Source: Glandiceps talaboti (lineage: Eukaryota > Hemichordata > Enteropneusta > Spengelidae). From it: DNA of 64,000 nucleotides. The notes under the pieces are model-generated. The model was not told where the DNA came from and searched no databases. It was given only the letters and a program-made list of their open reading frames with translations. The DNA lies in assembly GCF_964340395.1 (NCBI RefSeq), contig NC_135563.1, positions 23,893,809 through 23,957,808 on the forward strand, given 5' to 3'. Below, in pieces: positions 1 to 11,749 of the stretch. Every line of letters starts with the position of its first letter. Within the stretch, counting starts at the first letter, position 1. The translations under genes were made by a program, and so were the position numbers.

Positions 1-205
1 ATGTAATTCACATCCCTAGGTCACAAGTACTTTACATAGTCACAGGTAATTCACATACCTAGGTCACAGGTAATTCACATACCAGGTCACAGGTAATTTA
101 CATAAGTCATGAGTAATTTACATAAGTCACAGGTAATTTACATACGTTACTGGTAATTTATATACCCAGGTCACAGGTAATTTATGTAAGTTATGGGTAC
201 TTTAT
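1..205. repeat. Minisatellite, ~20-24 bp unit
   Basis: The motif GTAATTTACATAAGTCACAG and its variants (with CCTAGGTCACAG) recurs about nine times. The array starts before the window, so its full length is unknown. No coding potential is seen. Confidence 0.85.
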
Positions 206-1105
206 ATCTCTGTCTGCCTGCCTGTTCATTTATCTGCTTGCCTTCAACAACAAATGTCAATACTGGAGAAAGCTACAGCTGATACCAACAAATTATCTTT
301 GATGAAAATCTCAACATCAGATGGGAGATGTTTGTACATAATAAATTGCATAGTACTGTCAATGTCTGTGAATTTAGCCAACATCAAACCAATTTATCAC
401 AATTTACAATTTGTCTCTGTTCTTACAGTTTAAAATCATTTCAGGTGCTTAAAGCAATTGCTGTAGTTTGGGTTATTTTCTTTATGTTACCAAAGTATGC
501 ACTCCAAAAAAGCCTTAAACTGTTGATGATACATTGCTCAAGAAACCCAAACATATTCTTAGTTAAAATCGAGTAAAAAATGTCGGGGTTTACTGTGCAA
601 ATCTTTGAAATAGAGGTCAAAGTAATATCAAAATAAAGCTTTATTAGAATCCCAAATGGCTACCAAATACTATGACACAACCCCAGTGCACAAGTGCAAG
701 TGTAGCATACTTGTTTGCACGACTGCTTGCATGACTGCTTGCAGTGTTCATTGTGGCAGTACTTTCACGAGCATAGTGAGTGAAAGTGTGACAGAAAACA
801 TTGCAAGCATGAGTGCAAATACAGTTTATACTCCTAAGTACCAAAATAGGCACTCATGCAGCATGTGGTTCTGTCATTATTACAAATGTTGATCCAAAAA
901 CAATAAATTCCCATAAAAAATGACACTATGCAATCACACGCTTTCATGTAAAATGAACAAGTGCATCCTCATTTGCATATCATTTGCATGCAGGTATGCA
1001 TTATTGTTTTTGCCATTGCACTGTAGTGCAAATAACACTAGTAATATGAGCCCCACCAGTGCAAGTAATCTCTGGTACATATGTAATAATAATGTTTACT
1101 CTATG
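206..1105. other. Unannotated AT-rich stretch
   Basis: I see no conserved coding signature or splice-flanked exon. Short open frames here have no recognisable composition or partner exons. A loose repetition of TGCAAGTG/TTGCATG-like words occurs at about 685-1060 but does not form a regular array. Confidence 0.4.
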
Positions 1106-1106
1106 T

Positions 1107-1225
1107 GGAGTCATGATTAGCTGAATGGTTAGAGTGGCCAGCTTAGAATCATGCCTCATTCCTGTCATCTGTTTCTGAATGGCTAAAATCCTTGGGCAAG
1201 ATTTTATTGTCTTGAAATTTAATAA
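1107..1225 (+). mobile_element. tRNA-derived SINE fragment (head)
   Basis: The segment opens GTCATGATTAGCTGAATGG, which resembles a polymerase III A box (TAGCTGAATGG), and continues to TGTTTCTGAATGGC and CTTGGGCAAGATTTTATTG. The same head and the TTTCTGAATGGC word reappear at about 2131-2245, so this is a dispersed repeat. The B box is degenerate here. SINE identity is inferred from the tRNA-like head and the dispersed copies. Confidence 0.5.
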
Positions 1226-2130
1226 AAAACGCATTGCCCAAAGTTTCCTTCTAACTTTGTCATTCAGACTGTTGAAGCAAAATTATGAATCAAATTCAAT
1301 ATTGCCAATATGTACTCATACTTACTTTGTTTTTTACCTGTCTTTCATTTTTAACCTACTGACTGACCAATCATTTTTTAAGATGCTAAGATGAAAAACA
1401 TAGAAGTACTGGCATCCTTATTACTTCATCAGTGATAAAAATAGAGAGAGAAACATAGGAAAGAATTATAAAAATCTATCAATCCAGTATTTCTCCAACT
1501 TTAATTCTTTCAGTTTCCATCATTATCACTTCAGTTAACTCCCCATAAATCATCTACTTCAGGTGGTTTTCCAAGAAAAGTGCCGCGTCATTTCCTTGTG
1601 TCAAAAAAAGTCAAGAACTAGGACCTCAAAGAAAAAAATGCTTTAAAAAGTAGAGTGTAGTACTTGTTACAATAGAAATCTGTAATGATCATCACATTTC
1701 TTTTTATTAACAAATCATTGAGGGAAAAGCAAGCATCAAAATAAATGTCAACAACAGGTAGTCATAGTAACAGTCAGCAATAGCTATCCATTACATTTGG
1801 TTCAACTTATCTTACCAATCACTATGGTTGCTAAGTAACTATTGAAATACATCTCCTATCCCTAGTTATACAGCTGGGTAAGTACTGAGGCACAGTCATG
1901 GTTAGTTGCTAATTTTTAGATACAATGTAGGAAACGTCACAATATCAAGATTGTATATAGTACCTCAAGGTAAATGACTGAAATGAAGATGGACAGTAAC
2001 TACAGTACATATGGATGAAACGTAATGGTTGTGCTTAATATCAGGGAAAATAGCTTTTAAAACTACTGGTTATCAACAAACTCCATTAGAAAGACATGTT
2101 TTTCATATGGCAAGTTTATTATTTGTATGA
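1226..2130. other. Unannotated AT-rich stretch
   Basis: Non-repetitive sequence without a supportable gene, RNA gene or mobile element that I can recognise. Confidence 0.35.
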
Positions 2131-2450
2131 AGTCATGATGGTTGAATGGTTTACAGTAGGTCAGCACTAAGAACCTTCAAGTTGCTGGTTTGAGACTCAT
2201 TTACTGCAGTGCATGCTACAACATGTTTCTGAATGGCCAGTCTTAAGATAGGATATGAACCACAATGGTGCCCCCACTGAGGTGAATAAATTGGAACCTG
2301 GTAGGATAGAGGTTGTTATGTGAAGAATTTAATCCTGTGTGTTTAATATATATAGTAGTACAACCGTATCCAGTCAAACCACCTGTATAAATGGGGACCT
2401 GGTAGGTTAGAGGTTTCTATGTGAAGGATTTAATCCTATATGGAGGTTGC
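2131..2450 (+). mobile_element. tRNA-derived SINE with duplicated 3' tail
   Basis: The head GTCATGATGGTTGAATGG matches the fragment at 1107. A B-box-like GGTTTGAGACTC lies at about 2188. The body contains CCTGGTAGGATAGAGGTTG, and this 3' part is repeated as CCTGGTAGGTTAGAGGTTTC at about 2399, followed in both cases by GTGAAG(A/G)ATTTAATCCT. The layout is head, core, tail, duplicated tail. The family name is unknown to me. Confidence 0.55.
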
Positions 2451-2679
2451 AATGGATTGTATGCCCGGGTTGTAGAAATGGGTAGCCATTGTAAAGGTCT
2501 TTGAGTACAGTGTGGGAAAAACATTATTTTTGTATACTTTACCATGTCTGCTATGGCATGTTTAGTTATTATGCAATAAGGATTAAGATTGAATATTACA
2601 TGTGTATACATAAATATCTATATTCAGCTGTGAACAGTTTCCACTTTGCTACTGCTAGGTAAAGTGTCAAGATGGATGA

Positions 2680-3250
2680 CAGCCGAGTGTTTTTATACAG
2701 TGATAGAATGGACAGACATTGAGGTCAGGGCCAGTTAACTTGTTTCCATGGTAATGAGATATGTCTATGGTGTACAGAGATTTGTGTCCATCATCTACAT
2801 CATGATTTGTACCATACATGTACCATACTCTCTGCTAGCATCTGTGATTGATTATTTATCTAGTCTTTGCTATGTACACTATATGAATGTCAGATTGGTT
2901 GTTATTCCTTCTATATGAACCTGTGATGGACGGGATATTCATTGAGGTCAGAGGTCAATCAACTTGTTTCCATGGTAATGAGATGTGGCTATGCATCATC
3001 TACAGTCTTTGCTACACTGTATGAATGTCAGCTTGGTTGTATACCTTCTATATAACAGTGATGGACGGGATATTCATTGAGGTCATGGGTCAATTAACTT
3101 GTTTCCATGGTTATGAGATGTGGCTATGCATCATCTACAGTCTTTGCTACACAAGATGAGTGTCAGGCTGGTTGTTACAGCTTGTATATTATACAGTGAT
3201 GGACTGGATAAACATTGAGGTAAAAGGTCAATTAATTTGTATCTATGTAA
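2680..3250. repeat. Minisatellite, ~120-130 bp unit, about 4 copies
   Basis: Units begin near GATGGACGGGATATTCATTGAGG and include TTGTTTCCATGGTAATGAGAT and ATGAATGTCAGCTTGGTTGT. The first and last copies are more diverged than the central ones. Confidence 0.8.
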
Positions 3251-4265
3251 TAAAAAATAGGTTTATGAACAGCAGTATCCATTGATTAACAGTCTCCCCT
3301 AACTGAAATGAAGGCTGGTCATAACCATTGCATTATTTTAATTATAATACATTGACAGACAAGACTAACAGTACATGAAGTTCACCAGAATATTAAATTC
3401 ATTTTTATAATTTATAATCAAATAATCTCATTAATGGTTTCCATGGTAATCAGCTGACTTGGCCAACAAGATAAACTGTGCCATGATGTTCATATATCAA
3501 TGGTCATACATAAAACTGGGTTGACTATTGAAATATGTTTTCAATTTGTCTTTCAAATGACTTCAAATTGATATTTTCAAACAAATGTACTCAAGTTGAC
3601 AACAGGTACATTATGAATATATCGATGTGTTTATATGGGTGGTAAGTAGGTAAAATCTACTGGGGTTCCCGAGTCACTTTACAAGTTTTAAAACAAAATT
3701 ATGATAGATATTACAGGGTAACTATGCCACTTTTACCCCTTTCCCCTCTTCTGTTACCATGGTTACCTAACCTTAGCCAAGTGCAATAGAGGTCTTTTTA
3801 GACTTCATAAAGTCATAAAGTATGTGTGATTTATATCATAAAATTACCACCACAACATGCTACAAGGATTATGTTGAAATCTCAGACTTCACAAATACTT
3901 CCATCATTCAAACAATCACAGTTATTTACCCAACTAAACGAAATCCCAGCTTTGTGTAGAAAATAAATGAAACACAGTCTGTACAATTTGTTGTAAATTG
4001 AATACGTCCATCAGTATGATTTTGACACCCACATACACAGCATATAATCCCTAGTATCACAGTATATTCTGATGAGACAATAAGATTTCAAAACATAAAT
4101 GCTATGGTTTTCCCATATGTTTGACAGCTGAATCAATTTAATCTGTATCAAAAACCATGTTGATCTTTTCAATAATAGTCTGCAACATATGTTACAACAA
4201 TGTTTATTTTCTGTACATCATAACAGCAAAGCATTCTGGGTCAAAACATTAGGCGTCATTGGAAA
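3251..4265. other. Unannotated AT-rich stretch
   Basis: No supportable gene. A part around 3640-3830 weakly resembles 41,670-41,850 (bladed by GTAAAATCTACT...GTTACC words), possibly an old dispersed repeat. Confidence 0.3.
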
Positions 4266-4879
4266 AAATAGCACCATGGCATTGTGCACAACTGATATTG
4301 AAATCCAAACTGTTATTTTATAAAGAAGGTATTCCTTTTAGTATGCAAATCTACCCAGTAGTTTTGAAGTTTGAATTTTTTTACCAAAAATAATATGCAT
4401 ATCAATGTTTGCCTAAATATCTGATAAACTTTCTTCAGATACTAATCATTTGGAGGGGTGGCTGCTTCCTGGTACATGGGTTTTGATTAAAAAATATAAA
4501 TACCAAATTGTAGGTGGATTTTGTCATTCATTTGATGCTGGAAAATGAGAATTGTCACCAAAGCTTACTGAAATATGTTGGCAAAGCTGGTAATTAATAA
4601 AGATACATACTGAATATTCAAGTGTGTACAACCTCTATATGAAATGGTTTCTCCCAGACAGTAGAATTGCACATGTAATTTCACTAATGTATTCAATTTT
4701 TAACTTTTTGGCAAAAAACATTCTTAATATTTGAATGTTATTTATCAACTTGTTTATAATTTTTTTTTAAAATGATTTTGACATCATGGCCAATATAATC
4801 AAAATTTCATTTCTAAAGTTCCAAGAGGTAATTGAGATTTTGGCAAAAAACTTATATTATTCAATAAGCTGAGTGTTAT

Positions 4880-4938
4880 TTTTGAACCCACTTGTACACT
4901 TTATGATAGTATCATAAAGTGTACAAGTGGGTTCAAAA
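4880..4938. other. 59-bp perfect palindrome
   Basis: Two 29-bp arms meet at a single central G at 4909; the arm core is CCCACTTGTACACTTTATGA. I see no mismatches. It could form a cruciform or RNA hairpin, or be a solo palindromic insertion. No target-site duplication is obvious. Confidence 0.9.
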
Positions 4939-5308
4939 TTCTGATAGTATGTCTTAAAATTATAGTAGTCATTTACGTTTAATATCATCTATAAATTTCC
5001 AAGAGGCGCTGACATTTATGGTCAAAAAGTTACATTTTACATTAATTTGATTAGTACTTTTAATATATCATATCATCAATAAATGTTCCCACAGTTTTGA
5101 CACTCTGGCATACAAACTGTGGCTTGTTATAATAATTCAAAGGATATTTTTACATCTATAAATTGTCTACAGGTTTCTGAATGTACAGGGGAAAAAGAGG
5201 CTTTTTAAACATAAAGTCTGACTTACAATTGTTTGCATTTTTAATCTATCAACTAAATTTTCATAGCTTTCAACATTTGGGTGTAATTTTGCACATCTCA
5301 TAAATTTT

Positions 5309-6914
5309 GTTTACTAAGACATACACAATCCAAACTATGGACATACATACAACAGGGCAATCAAGGTTTTGTTTACTAAGTCATACTCAAACCAAGCTAT
5401 GGACATACATACAACAGGGCAATCAAGGTTTTGTTTACTAAGACATACACAATCCAAACTATGGACATACATACAACAGGGCAATCAAGGTTTTGTTTAC
5501 TAAGTCATACTCAAACCAAGCTATGGACATACATACAACAGGGCAATCAATGTTTTGTTTACTAAGACATACACAATCCAAACTATGGACATACATACAA
5601 CAGGGCAATCAAGGTTTTGTTTACTAAGACATACACAATCCAAACTATGGACATACATACAACAGGGCAATCAAGGTTTTGTTTACTAAGACATACACAA
5701 TCCAAACTATGGACATACATACAACAGGGCAATCAAGGTTTTGTTTACTAAGTCATACTCAAACCAAGCTATGGACATACATACAACAGGGCAATCAAGG
5801 TTTTGTTTACTAAGACATACACAATCCAAACTATGGACATACATACAACAGGGCAATCAAGGTTTTGTTTACTAAGACATACACAATCCAAACTATGGAC
5901 ATACATACAACAGGGCAATCAAGGTTTTGTTTACTAAGACATACACAATCCAAACTATGGACATACATACAACAGGGCAATCAAGGTTTTGTTTACTAAG
6001 ACATACTCAAACCAAGCTATGGACATACATACAACAGGGCAATCAAGGTTTTGTTTACTAAGACATACACAATCCAAACTATGGACATACATACAACAGG
6101 GCAATCAAGGTTTTGTTTACTAAGTCATACTCAAACCAAGCTATGGACATACATACAACAGGGCAATCAAGGTTTTGTTTACTAAGACATACACAATCCA
6201 AACTATGGACATACATACAACAGGGCAATCAAGGTTTTGTTTACTAAGTCATACTCAAACCAAGCTATGGACATACATACAACAGGGCAATCAAGGTTTT
6301 GTTTACTAAGACATACACAATCCAAACTATGGACATACATACAACAGGGCAATCAAGGTTTTGTTTACTAAGACATACACAATCCAAACTATGGACATAC
6401 ATACAACAGGGCAATCAAGGTTTTGTTTACTAAGACATACACAATCCAAACTATGGACATACATACAACAGGGCAATCAAGGTTTTGTTTACTAAGTCAT
6501 ACTCAAACCAAGCTATGGACATACATACAACAGGGCAATCAAGGTTTTGTTTACTAAGACATACACAATCCAAACTATGGACATACATACAACAGGGCAA
6601 TCAAGGTTTTGTTTACTAAGTCATACTCAAACCAAGCTATGGACATACATACAACAGGGCAATCAAGGTTTTGTTTACTAAGACATACACAATCCAAACT
6701 ATGGACATACATACAACAGGGCAATCAAGGTTTTGTTTACTAAGTCATACTCAAACCAAGCTATGGACATACATACAACAGGGCAATCAAGGTTTTGTTT
6801 ACTAAGACATACACAATCCAAACTATGGACATACATACAACAGGGCAATCAAGGTTTTGTTTACTAAGTCATACACAATCCAAACTATGGACATACATAC
6901 AACAGGGCAATCAA
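5309..6914. repeat. 62-bp satellite, 26 units, two alternating variants
   Basis: The monomer contains TTTTGTTTACTAAG, then one of two variant blocks, then TATGGACATACATACAACAG. Variant A has ACATACACAATCCAAAC; variant B has TCATACTCAAACCAAGC. Reading left to right the order is ABABAAABAAA, a hybrid, ABABAAABABABA, a hybrid. The two hybrids (unit 12, A-left/B-right; unit 26, B-left/A-right) look like unequal-exchange or conversion products. Other differences between units are almost absent. Confidence 0.95.
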
Positions 6915-7398
6915 GTTGCAATCTAAAATGCATATATTTTCTGAAGATTTGTTCCCATTCCTACCCATCCATGGTGTTATATCTGCAATATACATCATCA
7001 TTTACCTGTTGCTTTGGGGCATGGTCTTGTTGCTAAGGACATTTGCATATTTAAAAAAATGTTTATTTAATTGCCTACCCATCCCTGTTGTTATATTTAC
7101 AATACACCTATCATTTTACTTGCTAAGGACATGGTCATGGTTGTTATGGTCACTTATGTAAGTATGGCACATTCACAATTTGTAGACAAATACTTTTAGA
7201 ATCATTACCAATTTATCCCCAGTAGTTTTAGAAGTAAAGTTCAATACCAAAATCACTTGAATCATTCACAATCATTTCACCAAAATCACACACTTGTAAT
7301 GTGATCATTTTGCTTTGAACAATTTCCAAACTAGACACTACAAGTAATGTCCCTACCAAATGCCAATTCAATCGGTCAGGCAGTTTTTGAGTTTAAGT

Positions 7399-7399
7399 C

Positions 7400-7492
<93 letters not shown>

Positions 7493-7612
7493 CAGACACA
7501 GACACAGACACAGACATAGACACAGACACAGACACAGACACAGACACAGACACAGACATAGACATAGACACAGACACAGACGCAGACACAGACACAGACG
7601 CAGACACAGACA
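7399..7612. repeat. Microsatellite (CAGA)n then (CAGACA)n
   Basis: Pure CAGA repeats pass into CAGACA hexamers with a few T and G changes. It occupies the internal microsatellite slot of the Helitron-like element. Open frames through it exist only because of the repeat. Confidence 0.97.
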
Positions 7613-7645
7613 CCATGCCTATAGCACTATTGCAATATTGTGCTA

Positions 7646-8126
7646 AAAATGATATCCTGTTTTATTCTCTTTACAATTTTGCAATTTTAGTAAACATTTG
7701 GGTTGCATATATATATCTGATCAGAAATTTTATTACTGGTATTTTTTGACATACACATCCGTGTATGGTCTATACCTTGAAGACTTGTACTCTACAAATG
7801 ACATAGTCTGAGTGTGGTTAAAAAACTCAAAAATATGCTAAGTATCTCATCTATTCTCCAATAATGGTTTTCTGGTATTCAGCCTTCTGATTTCTATCCA
7901 TCAGTATTGACAACATTCAATGTCAAATAGTCATCTGACGAAAAACATACTGTCTCTGCTACTCTCAAGAGTATCTACGACCTCTTTGACACCATCTATA
8001 AACTTTCATTACCTTCACAGATAGTGACCAAGCTGTGAAACATGCCATATCAAGTGGTCCCAAACCTGAACAGAATTCTATACAGATATGTGATTGTGTA
8101 TGTGGACTGGTGCTGTGTGTCTATAC
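7646..8126. other. Unannotated spacer
   Basis: Sequence between two copies of the Helitron-like family. No coding or structural feature recognised. Confidence 0.35.
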
Positions 8127-8283
8127 AATAAAAATACCGCCAATGGCGTTGTAGCACAACTGTACAGTTTTTTAAAACATTTATCCATATGCTAGTCCAT
8201 GCTAACAATACGTGTTCATTTGCTGAATGACTATCCAGTTGCCTAATCCAACCATGTTGCTATCTTTGCGATATACGCGATCA

Positions 8284-8760
8284 TTTGGCTGTTGCTATGG
8301 GCATGGTCTTGTTGCTAGGCATATTTGCATGCATTTTTGAATGTTTATACATTTGTCTATTAATCCTCGTTATCTTCGCAACTTATATGTGATCATTTGG
8401 CTGTTGCTATGGGCATGGTCTTGTTGCTACGAACATTTGCATACATTTTTTTAAATGTTTATTCAATTGTCTATTAATCCCATTGTTATCTTCGCAATAT
8501 ATGTGATCATTTGGCTGTTGCTATGGGCGTGGTCTTGTTGCTAGGCAAATTTACATACATTTTTTGAATGTTTATTCAATTTTGTATTAATCCCTGTTAT
8601 CTTTGTGAAATACCCCACTGTTTGGCTGTTGCTATGAGCATGGTCATGGTTGCTAGGGATATGTGCATACATTTTTTGAATGTTTACTCACTTGCCTACC
8701 AGATGATGTTATTTGACCAAAATATACTGCCATTTGGTTGTTGCTAAGGGCATGGTCATG
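8284..8760. repeat. ~112-bp tandem units inside copy B
   Basis: TTTGGCTGTTGCTATGGGCA recurs at about 8284, 8396, 8509, 8621 and 8733. Two or three shorter relatives occur in copy A at about 6950-7150. Confidence 0.85.
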
Positions 8761-9235
8761 GTTGCTAGGGCATTTGTGTCAAAATATTTTGAAGAAAATC
8801 TGCAGAATAACAAATCTCACCAAATTTCAGTCTCATTGACCAAGTACTTTTTGAGATATAAATTTCTGACCAAAATTCACATTTTTATTCCTAATTTGCA
8901 TATTACTGATGGCATCATTATATGCTTAATATTTCTTCATCTATACACCCACAGATGCATCCCTGTTAAATTTCAGCTCAATCTGCTCAGCAGTTTTGGA
9001 ATTATAGGTTTCTGACCAAAAAGACACATTTTTAGCAATAATTTGCATATTACTAAGGGAATCATGTCATAAACAAATCTTAATTTAATCACCCCTAAAA
9101 ATCACATTTTTTTACCCAAAACCCACATCTCTGATGCAATCATTTTCATTTGAACAATTTCCCAACTAGACACCAGAAGTAACATGACCACCAAATATCA
9201 AAGCAATCGGTCCAGCAGTTTTTTACTATAAGTTG

Positions 9236-9237
<2 letters not shown>

Positions 9238-9271
<34 letters not shown>

Positions 9272-9294
9272 TGCACACACATACACACACACAC

Positions 9295-9387
<93 letters not shown>
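9238..9387. repeat. Microsatellite (CA)n-(CAGA)n
   Basis: Compound microsatellite in the internal slot of copy B. Confidence 0.97.
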
Positions 9388-9440
9388 CTTTGCCATGCCT
9401 ATAGCACTACTGAACCTTATCAGTTCAGTTGTGCTAAAAA

Positions 9441-10432
9441 TCGCTGGGACAAATTGCTAATACATTTCATCACAGTAACCATTCCTATCAATCCCCACTT
9501 TTATAGTCAGTCGACCCAACTCATCATACACAACAGCACTGGATTATCCCACTTAGTAGTAATAATAGGGGTGACATAGTTGGTACAAACAACAACATTC
9601 TTTCTATCTATGCAGGTTAGCAATTAATACTGATAATATGTACCATTTATAAACCCTGGTATTCAAAATGCAATTTAACCCAGGTAACCTTCATAGTACT
9701 AGAGATTTCGGGGCCAATAAATGACAATTGATCATAGCCATGTCCAATAAACTTAATATTATCTGAATAACAGGATTTTACTATGCTAGGATTTAATTTT
9801 ACCAATATTTGGATCTAATTCTTACATTTTCTATCATTTTGGAGATTTTGTCGCTTGAGGCTTCAAAGGAAAATTATGTACCAATAAAAATTCTTTAACT
9901 GTACAGATTTGAGTAATTGCTATCAATTCGATTATAACATGAACATCTGACATTTGTAGTCAATTTGCCATTTCTCAACTATTCAAAAAGTTGATGGTAG
10001 TCTATATGCATCACTTTGAGTATCACACACATCACCTGTCAATCAAGGAAAGCTTATCCAGAAATTTACACTAAATTTCCTAAATTCGAAAAAAAAGCAG
10101 GTCATAGAACTGATCGCTTATTTTGTTTCTGTTAAAATTCAACTTTTCTAGTCAATTTGTTACAGAATTAAAACCATGCCTTCACTTCTGTACAAATTTA
10201 GTTTAGTCCTCATACTTAAAGAGATGTTGGAAGATATGTTTGCAGACAAATAGAATAAAAAATAGTTTTTAGGTCAAGAAATTTTGTGTTTATGTCAAAT
10301 ACAACTTATCATTTGGAATGTTTGGATGGAAGATTTTAACCAATTATAGCCACTACTGTGATGTGTGGAAAGCAAACATGGTTAATTTTCCTGAACAACA
10401 TAATTTTTTGTACTTTTTTAAATAACTCTTTA
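9441..10432. other. Unannotated AT-rich stretch
   Basis: No gene, RNA gene or repeat that I can support. Confidence 0.35.
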
Positions 10433-10912
10433 TCTTACTGTCAGCTGGATACTGTGTTTTCAGTTTTACCTTAGAAGCCAAAACACTGTTACTGTCAGCT
10501 GGATACTGTGTTTTCAGTTTTACCATATAGCCAAAACACTGTTACTGTCAGCTGGATACTGTGTTTCAGTTTTACCTTAGGTGCCAAAACACTGTTACTG
10601 TCAGCTGGATACTGTGTTTTCAGTTTTACCTTAATAGCCAAAACACTGTTACTGTCAGCTGGATACTGTGTTTTCAGTTTTACCTTAGTAGCCAAAACAC
10701 TGTTACTGTCAGCTGGATACTGTGTTTCAGTTTTACCATAGTAGCCAAAACACTATTACTGTCAGCTGGATACTGTGTTTCAGTTTTACCTTAGTAGCCA
10801 AAACACTGTTACTGTCAGCTGGATACTGTGTTTCAGTTTTACCATAGTAGCCAAAACACTATTACTGTCAGCTGGATACTGTGTTTCAGTTTTACCATAG
10901 TAGCCAGAACAT
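10433..10912. repeat. Minisatellite, ~53 bp unit, 9 copies
   Basis: The unit is TTACTGTCAGCTGGATACTG followed by a short T-rich block and TTTTACC(T/A)TAGTAGCCAAAACAC. Units differ mainly in TTTTC versus TTTC and CCTTAG versus CCATAG, suggesting ongoing homogenisation. Confidence 0.95.
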
Positions 10913-11749
10913 TGTATCAGATGAAAAATTACATAATTAAAACACATTAAATTATGAATACAATCTAAAAATATCAAGAATTGGACTGCAGTGTTTGAAA
11001 ATTGTCTCCATATTGTCAGATAGACGTACTGCACCAATATACCATGCACTAGGCAAAGTTGAACAAAAAATACGGAATTTACACCCTGGTCATTCTCTGT
11101 CACAACAACGTGTGTCTATGTCATTGATTTCGTTGTGTTCGACATGTAAGTCAAAACATTCAAAATTGCCACTACCTTCCCGATTTTTCTTTGAGGTATG
11201 TTACTGGTATAACAAATTAATTGTCAGTTGTGGTGTGAGGAGAAGAGTGGGTCTCTCTGCTGTAAAACGGGAACAGTTGGGTAAGACACTATGGATAATG
11301 TTGTGGAGATCATGACCAGAGCTCAGTCCCAACAATGTCGGGGGTGTGCCAGTCTAATCATTGGGAGTTGTGGCCTTCAAGTTCAGCTCAGCCATTGAGA
11401 CCCAAACACAGGGCTTCATACACATTCACGTGGTGGTGGTGGTGGTAGTGGGAAATAAGAAATGCCTTTAAAACTTAAAACATGGTGGCAGCAGTGGGAT
11501 TAAATCCTTACCACTGATTCTGGGACTTGTGTCCTTTTACATTTCTGATATCATTTTAACCCACATTTTGAACTACTTTAACGGGGGTGGGGGGGGGGGG
11601 GGGGTGGGGGGTGATGTTTTAGAGAAAGAAGGTTGAGGGAGGGCCACTTTTCAGCACAAAGGAATCAGGGGGAGGGTCACAATTTAAACAATAGCCTGAG
11701 CTTGATTATCCCTGCCCTCCCCATGTAATTGCTAAAGGTTCCCTTATTC
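10913..11749. other. Unannotated stretch with a poly-G tract
   Basis: Contains a (GGT) cluster at about 11,431-11,447 and a poly-G tract at about 11,585-11,604. An open frame at 10,995-11,315 has no recognisable family signature and I do not call it a gene. Confidence 0.35.

Larger units (their letters stand above)
4266..7645 (+). mobile_element. Helitron-like non-autonomous element, copy A
   Basis: The proposed 5' end is AAAAATAGCACC with GTGCACAACT at 4284-4293. The proposed 3' end is a hairpin TAGCAC...GTGCTA at 7622-7645, directly after a CAGA-type microsatellite at 7399-7612. The interior at 6950-7340 is the same family as copies B and C (GGCATGGTCTTGTTGCTA units, the CAATCGGTC...GCAGTTTTTGAG block before the microsatellite). 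The 62-bp satellite at 5309-6914 and a 59-bp palindrome lie inside. Treating 4266-7645 as one element is an inference; only the right 700 bp clearly belongs to the family, and the left end could be a separate fragment. Confidence 0.5.
8127..9440 (+). mobile_element. Helitron-like non-autonomous element, copy B (most complete)
   Basis: The 5' end has AAAAATACCGCCAATGGCG (a mini-hairpin CGCC/GGCG) followed by TAGCACAACTGTAC at 8152-8165. The interior has five ~112-bp tandem units (8284-8760), each with TTTGGCTGTTGCTATG. A unique block follows (8780-9230), then (CA)n(CAGA)n at 9238-9387. The 3' end is a hairpin at 9402-9436 with arms TAGCACTACTGAAC and GTTCAGTTGTGCTA and one mismatch. The last arm is also inverted-complementary to the 5' TAGCACAACTG word. 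Subterminal inverted repeat, 3' hairpin and internal microsatellite are together typical of DINE-1/Helentron-type elements. No transposase is present. Confidence 0.65.

Noticed and set aside
2358-2385. Possible next phosphodiesterase exon (LTGYG-like reading on the minus strand)
   Set aside because: The surrounding residues do not match GAF-A and the site lies in a SINE.
5309-6914. CRISPR-like array
   Set aside because: The 62-bp units are contiguous with no unique spacers; the genome is eukaryotic.
10995-11315. 106-residue plus-strand frame
   Set aside because: No recognisable family, no convincing splice borders, and it begins directly after a minisatellite.
11585-11604. G-quadruplex element from the poly-G tract (also 27,305, 43,507, 53,093)
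   Set aside because: Plain homopolymer runs, often length-variable or sequencing-prone; nothing ties them to a gene.
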